From NCBI GenBank assembly GCA_014860005.1, contig JACZKP010000126.1:1-45183 (forward strand): DNA of 45,183 nt. The letters run 5' to 3'. A program made the position numbers and the translations under genes. Each line of letters begins with the position of its first letter. Position 1 is the stretch's first letter. This DNA comes from Verrucomicrobiota bacterium. GTDB lineage: Bacteria > Verrucomicrobiota > Verrucomicrobiae > Limisphaerales > UBA11358. The notes below the pieces were generated by a model, which was not told the origin of the DNA, did not search any database, and saw only the letters and a program-made list of their open reading frames with translations. This document shows, piece after piece, positions 1-7,697 of the stretch.

Positions 1-52
1 GTGTGTCGCCTGATTGCAGTTGGAGTAATGTGCGTTTTCTACGGCGACACAC
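1..52. repeat. Inverted repeat at the window edge
   Basis: GTGTGTCGCC at 1-10 is exactly complementary to GGCGACACAC at 43-52, giving a 10-bp stem around a 32-nt loop. It lies beyond the last CRISPR repeat, on the distal side if the array is read on the minus strand. It could be a hairpin ending the array transcript or the end of a mobile element. The element continues off the window, so it cannot be assigned. Confidence 0.5.
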
Positions 53-74
53 ACGCCCGCCCGCCGATAGTTCC

Positions 75-463
75 CCGCCTCACGATTCCTGAAGTCGCGG
101 TGACTGCGCGAGGTTGTCCTTCGTCATTTCATCGCAGCGGAAGACCGCCTCACGATTCCTGAAGTCGCGGTGACTGCGCGAATTCCGAGTTTTCCCATTT
201 GGCGATTCTCCAAGCCCGCCTCACGATTCCTGAAGTCGCGGTGACTGCGCGGTCCGAAACGTAAACACTTCGACACGTCTTGCGCCCGCCTCACGATTCC
301 TGAAGTCGCGGTGACTGCGCGCGGACTTGATTTCATCCAATCAAAAAAAAGTTATTCCGCCTCACGATTCCTGAAGTCGCGGTGACTGCGCGTTTTTTAC
401 TAACATCCATGTATGTTCCCTCTCCACCCGCCTCACGATTCCTGAAGTCGCGGTGACTGCGCG
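75..463 (-). CRISPR. Type V-B CRISPR array, 6 repeats and 5 spacers
   Basis: Six identical 36-bp repeats lie at 75-110, 145-180, 216-251, 286-321, 357-392 and 428-463. In the plus orientation each starts CCGCCTCACGATTCC and ends GGTGACTGCGCG. Spacers are 34, 35, 34, 35 and 35 nt. No repeat is degenerate, so orientation cannot be read from decay. I assign the minus strand because the cas genes read that way and because the repeat 3' end then reads GAGGCGG, which can pair with the predicted tracrRNA. The leader-proximal end would be the 428-463 repeat. I saw no spacer match elsewhere in the window by eye. Confidence 0.97.
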
Positions 464-654
464 CCGCTCGTTCTAACTGGCTTTGCCGCAACTACTGGCG
501 CGCTGGTTTGCGAGCACAACCGCGTTTGGCAATGGGCAGTCAGCTTGGATTCATGTTTCGAGGCCACTCCTTGGCAAAAGTCAGCGCAATTCTTATTGCG
601 AGCGCTGTTGCGGGCGAGCGCCAGCACTGCCGCGCTCGCGCCGCGCCGCCGCGT
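464..654. other. Non-coding stretch between array and tracrRNA
   Basis: About 190 bp with no credible gene; the short open frames here lack coding character. It should hold the array leader and the 3' end of the tracrRNA. A hairpin CGCAAT-TCTT-ATTGCG lies at 585-600. On the minus strand it is followed within a few bases by a short U run (CUGACUUUU), so it may be a weak terminator for the tracrRNA. A very GC-rich block of GCGC/CGAGCG runs occupies 601-650. Confidence 0.4.
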
Positions 655-765
655 TCAGGCGCAGTCATTCGCGATTTCAAGGATCATGCCTTTCCAATGG
701 CGGAAGAAAGGTGGTCGGTGGCCTTAGCCGGAGATAGTTCAACGCCTTGCGAGCGCGGCTGGCAA
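655..765 (-). ncRNA. Predicted Cas12b tracrRNA
   Basis: The plus strand at 659-690 closely resembles the minus-strand CRISPR repeat: GCGCAGTCA matches, then CGCGA, then TTCA.G.ATC, with a one-base insertion and a few changes. A minus-strand transcript would therefore carry an anti-repeat to the crRNA. Just 5' of it, CCGCC (703-699) complements the last bases of the crRNA repeat, GGCGG. This mirrors the two-part repeat:anti-repeat pairing known for Alicyclobacillus Cas12b. A stem CCUUUC/GAAAGG brackets that segment, and GGCUAAGGCCACC (about 728-716) resembles GCCAAUGGCCAC in the Alicyclobacillus tracrRNA. The ends are estimates, and expression is inferred. Confidence 0.72.
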
Positions 766-777
766 GTCCGAAATTTG

Positions 778-855
778 AATAATTGTGACCCGCGTAGGGG
801 GAGGCTGGGCCGAACAGGCGGGACGCCTGTGCCACTAAATAATTGTCACCCGCGT
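778..855. repeat. Palindromic repeat flanked by 18-bp duplication, at cas2 3' end
   Basis: A 42-bp insert at 796-837 contains the motif GAACAGGCGGGACGCCTGTG followed by CCACTA. The same motif recurs inside araB (18697-18764) and the dehydrogenase gene (30236-30305). AATAATTGTGACCCGCGT at 778-795 and AATAATTGTCACCCGCGT at 838-855 flank it, with one mismatch in 18 bp, exactly 60 bp apart. The right copy is the coding end of cas2 and the left copy continues that reading frame, so the insert looks like a later arrival. Confidence 0.8.
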
Positions 856-1125
856 TCGCACGGTGTAGGGCAGGCCCATTGCGTCAATGATGAGACTGGC
901 GTCGTTGGAACTTGGCCCGAGCGAGACGAACAACACCTGATCTTCGTCGTGTTTCAAGATCGGTTGCAACGCAGCTTTCAGCATGGCCATGCGCATGTCA
1001 TCCAGTGGGCACTCGAAAACGGAGTATTGTAGCCGCACGCCAAACCCTTCCAACGCCCGCGCCACACGGCGCAACCGCTTCGGCTCGCAAATATCGTAAC
1101 TAACCAAATATCGAATCCGGCTCAT
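835..1125 (-). CDS. cas2: CRISPR-associated endonuclease Cas2
   Basis: A 96-aa protein starting MSRIRYLVSYDI, the typical Cas2 beta-1 strand with its conserved aspartate, followed by CEPKRLRRVARALEGFG and LQYSVFEC, all standard Cas2 features. With Cas1 it forms the complex that integrates new spacers. The start at 1125 overlaps the cas4-cas1 stop as ATGA, so the two are translationally coupled. The TAG stop (837-835) is supplied by the palindromic repeat. Without that insert the frame would run on as ...TRVTIIQISDLPAALARR to a stop at 741-739, making a protein about 12 residues longer. The ferredoxin-like core is intact, so the protein may still work. Confidence 0.95.
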   Translation of the reverse strand: MSRIRYLVSYDICEPKRLRRVARALEGFGVRLQYSVFECPLDDMRMAMLKAALQPILKHDEDQVLFVSLGPSSNDASLIIDAMGLPYTVRTRVTII

Positions 1126-2924
1126 CGCGTGGTGAAGCCGTGATACGCCGCCGCCTCGCCGCGCACGAAGCGCCACAATTGCCGCGCCTGCACTTCCAGC
1201 ATCCGGCGATACGCCATCTTGTATTCAAACTCCGGATGGCTGACCTCCGTGTCGCACCGGCGAAACCACGCTTCCCAAAACGCTTTCCGGCCCCGGTCAT
1301 TCATAAATGTCCCGTTCGCGCTCTTGATAAAATCCTCCGGCCCAAGCTCGCCGCGATTGATCATGCTGATGGCCACGCTGTCCGCCAGGAGCGGACGAAA
1401 TTCCTCCATCAAGTCCAACGCCAGGGCCGGACGGCCATAGCGCGGCTGGTGCATAAAACCGAGAAACGGATCAAGGCCGACCGAATGACAAACGCCCGTG
1501 AGTTCCTTTGCCAGCATGGAATAACCGAGCGACAGCAGCGCGTTCACCGGATCGCGCGGCGGACGGCGATTTCGTCCGCGCCAGTCAAACTTCCAATCCT
1601 CACGCTGCTTGAGCATCGTCTCGAATTGCTCGAAATAAATCGCCGCCGCGTTGCCCTCGATGCCAAGCAACTCCGTCATCTCTCGCGCCGACTCGGTGGC
1701 ATCGCGGAAGCCGGCCATCAATGTCAGTACGCGATCCGGCACGTCGCCGTTGCGCATCAGCATCACGCGTTGATTGTGGATTTTGGCGCGGATGACTTCG
1801 CGCGCCAGTTGCAGCCGCACGCCGGGCAGTTCAAACAACCGGTACTGCCCGCGCCGCGCGTCCACGCCACTGGCCGGCAACCCGCGCAACAAGCCGATGA
1901 ACCGCCCCGCCGGGCTGAAGTAGGAAACATCAATGCCGAGATCAAGACACGTCTCCACCGCCTGCGCCGTGATTTGCACTGCGCCAAAGCAATAAATCGC
2001 GCGCACCTGCTGGCCGGGAATTTTCCGCACCTCCTCGCCCTTGACGCTTACCAGCAACTGCTCGCCCCGCTGGCCGATTTGCGCACCGGGCGTTTGCACC
2101 ACCAGCACCTCGCCATCGTCATGCTCGGGACGTGGCGGCTCCAGCGTGGGCGGTCCTTTTCCCGATTCCGCGGCAAAATCCAGCGCCTCCAGAATCCGGT
2201 CGCGCACGGCATCTTCCGTTTGCCCGATAAAACCGAATTGAATCTGCGCGTCCGTTTCCGCCAGCTTCCGCCGCTTGGACCACCAGAGCGTTTCATTCGG
2301 CAGACAGACCGGATACGCGGAGCAATAGAGACAACGGGCATCGTTCCTCAACGGCGGCGGGCACTTGCCAGTGCTGGCAATATGCTTCGCATCGGCAATG
2401 TTCTTCCTGACCTTCTCAAACAACTCTTCACTGAACTCCACCGGCACGCGACGCTTGTCCGCCGCGTAATAAATCGCGCCGCGCGCCACCTTCACGCCGT
2501 GCTCGCCCAGCAGCAGCGCGTGCGCCGCCACCTGGATCGCGTCCGGCTCTTTCGCCTCGCGTTCGCCCTCCGCGCCGCGCCGCGCCGACCCTTTCTTGTA
2601 ATCAATGATCTCCGCCCCGTCCGGCCCGCCCTCGACGATGTCCACCACGCCGATGAGACCGAGCGCTTCGCTTTCCAGCCGCAGACTGCGAAGCTTTGCG
2701 CCTTCCGGCAGGCCGAATTCCTTGGTGTCCTCCAGCTTGGACGGCGCGTCCACGTTGCGATGGACATGGCTGCCGGCCACCGTGTCTGCGTTCTCCTGAA
2801 AAATATTTTCGACCCACTGAAAATAAAACAGCCGCGGACAATAGATGAAGTTGTGCAAACGACGCACCGGCATCGGCGGCTGCGCCTCAAGTCCCGCTTG
2901 GGTTTGAACCGGGGCGTTGCTCAT
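1122..2924 (-). CDS. cas4-cas1: Cas4-Cas1 fusion, spacer acquisition nuclease/integrase
   Basis: 600 aa. The N-terminal Cas4 nuclease domain (about 18-215) has the cysteines expected for an Fe-S cluster, C29 and C198/C201/C207, and RecB-type catalytic motifs around E84, D95 (GVVD) and D108-Y-K110. A linker of about 50 residues leads to Cas1 (about 272-600), with metal-site candidates E423, H492 (GFMHQPRYGRP) and the DLMEEFR block at 504-510. Cas4 selects and trims PAM-bearing prespacers and Cas1 integrates them. Fused Cas4-Cas1 is characteristic of type V-B loci and also occurs in some type I loci. The gene begins 5 bp after cas12b ends and overlaps cas2 by 4 bp, so the three form one operon. 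Confidence 0.97.
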   Translation of the reverse strand: MSNAPVQTQAGLEAQPPMPVRRLHNFIYCPRLFYFQWVENIFQENADTVAGSHVHRNVDAPSKLEDTKEFGLPEGAKLRSLRLESEALGLIGVVDIVEGGPDGAEIIDYKKGSARRGAEGEREAKEPDAIQVAAHALLLGEHGVKVARGAIYYAADKRRVPVEFSEELFEKVRKNIADAKHIASTGKCPPPLRNDARCLYCSAYPVCLPNETLWWSKRRKLAETDAQIQFGFIGQTEDAVRDRILEALDFAAESGKGPPTLEPPRPEHDDGEVLVVQTPGAQIGQRGEQLLVSVKGEEVRKIPGQQVRAIYCFGAVQITAQAVETCLDLGIDVSYFSPAGRFIGLLRGLPASGVDARRGQYRLFELPGVRLQLAREVIRAKIHNQRVMLMRNGDVPDRVLTLMAGFRDATESAREMTELLGIEGNAAAIYFEQFETMLKQREDWKFDWRGRNRRPPRDPVNALLSLGYSMLAKELTGVCHSVGLDPFLGFMHQPRYGRPALALDLMEEFRPLLADSVAISMINRGELGPEDFIKSANGTFMNDRGRKAFWEAWFRRCDTEVSHPEFEYKMAYRRMLEVQARQLWRFVRGEAAAYHGFTTR

Positions 2925-2929
2925 GCGGG

Positions 2930-5900
2930 CTACATGGGGACGTCATCGTCGTCCGGTGGAGGAGGCGCCGTCTGCAACACGGTGTCGAGCAATGCGGTGT
3001 CGCAGCCAGACCGCTTAAGCCTTTCTATGTTGATGCGACGGCAGACTTCCCATTCGAGACGGGCAACGGCACCGTTGGGTTTTCCGCTGGCGTTTTTTTG
3101 TCTGCTGAAGATTGCTGAAGCATGGGCTAACGGCGGGTTCGCAGCATCCTTGATCGCGCCGCAACCGTAACCAGCAATCCCGAGCGGGTCGTGAAATAGA
3201 TTTGTGTTCTCGCCTTTCAACACATCCGAATCAGGTTTGAGTTTGGTGAACGTCACCTCGATGGGAGATTTGAATTGCGCTTTCTCGCGCTTATTGTCGC
3301 GACGCACGATCCATTTGCCCTTGCTCGCGCCGGACTTTCCTTTTGCCAGCCGTACTCTCGGATGCGCGTGGTAACAGGTTGGCCCTGCAATTGCGCGAAG
3401 GCCGATGTTGACTGCAGCATTGATATCCGCCTGTCTCACTGGCAGCAGAGGTTGCCTTGCCTTCACGGCCGGCATGAATACAGGGCCGCCGTTTTGCGGC
3501 AGCACGAGACGAACGTTATCCGATCCTTTAGCTGCAAGGTTGTCCAGGCAATCAAATGTGGCGCGAGCAACACTGTGTTTCTCAATCGTCTTCTTCCAGA
3601 ACAAGCGATCCGCCGCCGAGACTTCAATGGCGCGAAAACCAGGTGCTCCCGTCCTCGCGTCGAATTTCGACGAGTAGCTGGCGAAGACCTCAAGCACGGC
3701 TATGCCGAAGGGTTCAGCGAGCAGCTTCACCTTTTCGTTGATGGCGCGATGACACCACTTCATCAGCCGGGAATTTTCGGAGCGAGAACGGCTCTTATCG
3801 GTAGTGTAGCGAGATAAATCTTCCAGCACGATGAAATCCACTGGCGAACGTCCGGGCATAACCTCGTATTCGCCGTGAATGTCAGCGCGTTCTCGCTCTT
3901 CGTCAGGGAAGCTGGGAGCTTTCAGCCGAACGCCAAGGGCCTGAGCAATGATGAGGTGCGCGGTTTGATTCACTCGTTCTTCCTTCAGACGAACGATCTT
4001 GTCCGTGAGTTCGGGGCAAGGGTCGGCCAGACTCTCGCCACGCGTGCGGCTGCCAAACTCCGGCTTCAATCCGATCTCATGCCGGAGCAGCCTGTTTAAC
4101 GAAAGCACAGCTCGCCGGAAGTTTTCAAGTTGTTCAATGCGGGCAAGGGACAATCCTCGTTGACCTCGCAGCCACGGTGTTTCGCTGGGGGCGCTGCCGT
4201 CCGCGATAAGCAAGTGCAGAGGTTTGTTCTTGGCATCCTTCCCGTGCTCAATCCATCGCCAAGTCTGCTCACGCAATGGCAGAACCCGCTGAGCGATCTG
4301 CAGCAGCGCCGCCTGGAGAAACTGCTGCAGGTTGTTGGCAGCGGTGGCGATCAGTTGTTGAAGTTCCCTGACCGTGTCGGCATTCGTCTCCTTGCTCGCA
4401 AGCTCTGACCACGCGGCGTAATAAGGCACCTTGCGCACCTCATCTAAAGTCTTGTCCCACTCCTTCTCGTGCGCCGCAGTCAGCCGCCACGACCACCGAT
4501 GGCAAGTTCGGTAGCGTGACAACGCTCCGAGATAGAGGTTGACGAGTTTGTCGTTTTGTTTGGGGAACGAATGGTCCGTGGAATTATCGCCGAGCCAGTT
4601 TCGCGCTTTGATTTCGAGTTCGGCGGAATTCTCATCATGGAGGAACTTTTTGGCTAGGCTCATGGCTTCGTCATACTCTGCTTGCGTCGCACTCCGACCG
4701 CTTCGTCCGTGGAATTCATCGCGAAGTTTTTTGCCAAAGTCGGGACTCGGATCCTTGCCATGTTTCAGTAGTTTTTCACGATCGTTTTCGTTTTGATCAC
4801 GAAAGACTTTCGCATCTTCCCCGGGCAATCGCAGGCTTCCGCAGCCAACGAGCTTTGAATGCCACGATTGCTCGCCCGCTTTGCCAAGTTCCACAAAAGT
4901 TTTCGAGTCGTGACTTGTGCTCGCATGGAGCAAAGCGAAATCAGCCGCCCGACGCTGACTCAAGTCGATGCCAAGAGACGTAAAGCCTTTTTGCAGCACG
5001 ATGGCGTTATTCCACCAGGGTTGTTCCGGGGCGTTTTCCATCCCCGGCCAGTAAAGATGGAAGCGTTGCTTGAGTTTTCCGTTCTCGAACGACTGGTTGA
5101 ATTGCTTTTCCCAGAGCGCCGCTTTGCCGATATGCGAAGCTAACTTGCCCGTGTCTAAATCCACCGGGAAATTGAGCAGCATCTGGAGTTCGCGTTGCCG
5201 CCCGATAAAATCTGGCATCAGCGCCACAGCGGGTTCTTTTGCGTCACCATTCCTGTCGCGGGTTAGCTCCGCGAGCGAATCAGCTGGTATGCCGAGGGCG
5301 GCCATCATCGGCTGTAGCCATTTTGAACTGCTTCCGTCGCTTAGGTGATCTCGAACCAATCGCGGAGCGGAATAGTGCAGAAGCACACGATGCGGGCCAT
5401 ATTTGCCGGTGCCGTCCTTGGTAGCTACGGAAACTTCGACCAATCCCGCGTTGATCTGCTTGGCGGTGTGCGTGCCGCCAATATCGGAAAACATGAACAA
5501 CCGCCTCGAAAATTCTGGTTCAGCAGGCGTATAGCGGATTGGCTCCTTCAAATGTTCATGCTCTTCCGCAAGTTCGCGTGCGTCTGCTGCTGCATAAATG
5601 ACGCTCGTTGCCCATTTGTTTGCCCGTCGTTCCTTCGCCTCAGTGTCCGTGTCAGTGCGCCACAGATCCCAAGAGCCAGCTTCACACAGCCTCAGGAAAA
5701 ATGTTGTGTAGCCCATATCGAGCTTGTGTTCCCGCTGAAGGTCGGTTACCGCCTCCTGTAAGTCTGCTTCTTTGGGATTCCCGTTCGCCTTCTCAAACAA
5801 GTCCATCCATTCCTCACGCAATTTTCCGAATCCACGAAGACTCGCACGGCTCGGGCCATAAATTTCTCCAGCGGCGCGCTCCGCGCCTTCCTCGTCCAGG

Positions 5901-7294
5901 TCTGTCAACAGAGTTTTCAATCTCTCATAGCGCGAGTCACCTTTCAGAATCGGCACTTCACGCTCGTCAGCTTCATCAGTCTCTTGCGCAGGCTTCCAGT
6001 CAGGATTTTCGCCCATCATGTATTTCAACTCAGCCTCAACTTCCAATCGCCGCTTTTCCCGATCTTCGGTTTTCTGGTTGAACTGATTCAAAGTCTTGAG
6101 TGCTTCTTCAAAGGCACATTTGTCGAAGTCGGGCCAACAAGGTTTTGAATTCTCAACCAACCAAACATCCAAAGCAGTGAAGGCCTTGAAAATCGGCTGG
6201 CCGTTCACTCTCGCCAGCCTGATAGGATCATCGCCGATTTCCCGGATTCGTGCCTCCAGTGTGTCCCAAATGGCTGGCTGTTTAGGTTCCTTACCCTTGT
6301 GCTGTTTCTTGTTTTTGGGTTTCGACACTGCCGCGCAGACATACGCAAACGTGAACTCGCAAGGGAATGCCTTCAAAAGCGCCGCTGCGTGTGTTTTGTT
6401 TATGTCGATACCACCGCCGCGCGCTTTTTCGGCAATCAGGCATTCTGTCGTAACGGACGAAAGCTTCTCAGCACTCGCACTCAGAAACTCTTTCGCATAA
6501 TCCTTGTTTTGCCTGAGCCAGTTGTTTGTGCGCATCGCTGGCTTCGTGTCGTTTTTTGTGCCGTCAATGATGCTGTTCAAGTGAGCGATGGCATCCGTCA
6601 GCAGGCTACGCCCTTCCTCTTCGCTGATTTGAACTGCGCCTGGGACACATTTAACCAGACTCTTGAGCTTCAGCGATTGCGCAAGACCCACGATGTCTTT
6701 ATGGGCATCCTCAGACCAAAGCGCAGAGACCCAGTCACCCGCTGCGGCTTTCCGGCTGAGTTCCTCACCCGAATAATCCCAGTTTGGTTCATTTTCTAAA
6801 TACTCGCAGAACCGACCCCAGTAACTGTTCGCACATTTCTGCGGCTTCAGTGTTCTCGCCTTCTCGGCCAAAAGTGCGACGGCGAGGCAGCGTACCTCTC
6901 TTTGCGATGAAGAAGGTGGCACCATTCTATCCAAAGCGTCCCCAAAAGATGTTGACTGATCTAGCCCCAACCACGGACAAACCGAATTTCGGAGGTTCTT
7001 CGCAGGAGCGACCGTCTTTTTGGGAAACAGCTCCCACGCTTCCGCCATTCGGTTGCGCAGTTGGTTGATCGGGTGTTTATCGGGCAACCCTTGCCCAAGA
7101 GCAGCCATTGCCAGCGTGTAATAATTCACCGCGTCCTGAAAGAGTTGGTGGTGCTGCCAGAGGGCGGATTGCCATTTGGATTTCGCCTGCTTGGGGTCGG
7201 CGTCAAACGGCAGCCAGCGTTTGTCCGGCGGCGCGGTCTTGTCTGGGTTGGCGATTTCGACGTTGGTGACCTTGCCTTGATAGATGCGGTTCAT
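2930..7294 (-). CDS. cas12b: Type V-B effector nuclease Cas12b (C2c1), large form
   Basis: RNA-guided DNA nuclease needing crRNA plus tracrRNA. From ATG at 7294 the protein has 1,454 aa and starts MNRIYQGKV, matching the start of the Opitutaceae Cas12b that I recall. The split RuvC site is visible: D777 in GIDLSQRRAADFALLHA, E1158 in FIVLEDLSRY, and D1290 in QADINAAVNIGLRA. Other recognisable blocks are YTPAEPEFSRR, LLHYSAPRLVRD, LRLPGEDAKVF, ADIHGEYE and SENSRLMKWCHR. The C-terminus ends in a run of aspartates (PPPPDDDDVPM). An upstream ATG at 7432 would add 46 residues, but that stretch is low-complexity and unlike the family, so I prefer 7294. Typical Cas12b is about 1,100-1,400 aa, which puts this at the large end. 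Confidence 0.97.
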   Translation of the reverse strand: MNRIYQGKVTNVEIANPDKTAPPDKRWLPFDADPKQAKSKWQSALWQHHQLFQDAVNYYTLAMAALGQGLPDKHPINQLRNRMAEAWELFPKKTVAPAKNLRNSVCPWLGLDQSTSFGDALDRMVPPSSSQREVRCLAVALLAEKARTLKPQKCANSYWGRFCEYLENEPNWDYSGEELSRKAAAGDWVSALWSEDAHKDIVGLAQSLKLKSLVKCVPGAVQISEEEGRSLLTDAIAHLNSIIDGTKNDTKPAMRTNNWLRQNKDYAKEFLSASAEKLSSVTTECLIAEKARGGGIDINKTHAAALLKAFPCEFTFAYVCAAVSKPKNKKQHKGKEPKQPAIWDTLEARIREIGDDPIRLARVNGQPIFKAFTALDVWLVENSKPCWPDFDKCAFEEALKTLNQFNQKTEDREKRRLEVEAELKYMMGENPDWKPAQETDEADEREVPILKGDSRYERLKTLLTDLDEEGAERAAGEIYGPSRASLRGFGKLREEWMDLFEKANGNPKEADLQEAVTDLQREHKLDMGYTTFFLRLCEAGSWDLWRTDTDTEAKERRANKWATSVIYAAADARELAEEHEHLKEPIRYTPAEPEFSRRLFMFSDIGGTHTAKQINAGLVEVSVATKDGTGKYGPHRVLLHYSAPRLVRDHLSDGSSSKWLQPMMAALGIPADSLAELTRDRNGDAKEPAVALMPDFIGRQRELQMLLNFPVDLDTGKLASHIGKAALWEKQFNQSFENGKLKQRFHLYWPGMENAPEQPWWNNAIVLQKGFTSLGIDLSQRRAADFALLHASTSHDSKTFVELGKAGEQSWHSKLVGCGSLRLPGEDAKVFRDQNENDREKLLKHGKDPSPDFGKKLRDEFHGRSGRSATQAEYDEAMSLAKKFLHDENSAELEIKARNWLGDNSTDHSFPKQNDKLVNLYLGALSRYRTCHRWSWRLTAAHEKEWDKTLDEVRKVPYYAAWSELASKETNADTVRELQQLIATAANNLQQFLQAALLQIAQRVLPLREQTWRWIEHGKDAKNKPLHLLIADGSAPSETPWLRGQRGLSLARIEQLENFRRAVLSLNRLLRHEIGLKPEFGSRTRGESLADPCPELTDKIVRLKEERVNQTAHLIIAQALGVRLKAPSFPDEERERADIHGEYEVMPGRSPVDFIVLEDLSRYTTDKSRSRSENSRLMKWCHRAINEKVKLLAEPFGIAVLEVFASYSSKFDARTGAPGFRAIEVSAADRLFWKKTIEKHSVARATFDCLDNLAAKGSDNVRLVLPQNGGPVFMPAVKARQPLLPVRQADINAAVNIGLRAIAGPTCYHAHPRVRLAKGKSGASKGKWIVRRDNKREKAQFKSPIEVTFTKLKPDSDVLKGENTNLFHDPLGIAGYGCGAIKDAANPPLAHASAIFSRQKNASGKPNGAVARLEWEVCRRINIERLKRSGCDTALLDTVLQTAPPPPDDDDVPM

Positions 7295-7697
7295 TTGGCA
7301 GTCAGTTGAGGGTTGCGGATTGAAAATTGAGTTCGGAGGCGCGAAGCCGAACGAGCCTTTGCCGAGATCGAACGCCGAGAGTAATTTGAGTTCTCCATCT
7401 GAACTCCTGTGCTGATTCTGGTTGAGATTCATTTCTGAGCTTCAAGGAATCAAGTCAAAGTTTTCCCGAATTCGCCGGGAAGCAGGCCACCCGGCTGGGA
7501 CAGCGGGTTTTGCGCTCCTTAACATAGCTTGTTGCCAGCAGTCAAAAAATGGGGAGTGATTGGCAAGGGATGGGCAGCCGGATTTTGCTCCGCGCCTAGA
7601 CTGTTCTTGTGACAGATGAAAGCCAACTCTGGTCAAGCGAGCCGCGAGTCGCCAGGGGCGAACCGGTGACGGGTTGGCAACGCTGAAAAAGCAACGG
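7295..7697. other. Divergent intergenic region between cas12b and hemA
   Basis: About 400 bp holding the upstream regions of both genes. Plus-strand 7433-7600 includes an imperfect stem CCCGGCTG-GGA-CAGCGGG near 7490-7508. On the minus strand a TTGACT hexamer (rc at about 7550) lies upstream of cas12b, but no well-spaced -10 follows, so I do not call a promoter. The part at 7295-7432 is open in the cas12b frame but is probably untranslated. Confidence 0.4.

Noticed and set aside
508..1032. 174-codon plus-strand frame across tracrRNA and cas2
   Set aside because: It crosses the repeat, the predicted tracrRNA and antisense cas2, and has no protein family resemblance.
835..2924. Type I Cas4-Cas1-Cas2 module
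   Set aside because: No Cascade or Cas3 gene is present and the adjacent effector is a RuvC-type Cas12b, so type V-B is the consistent reading.
1140..3170. 676-codon open frame on the plus strand
   Set aside because: It is antisense to cas4-cas1 and the cas12b 3' end; the protein is rich in R, H and A as expected of a GC-rich shadow, with no family motif.
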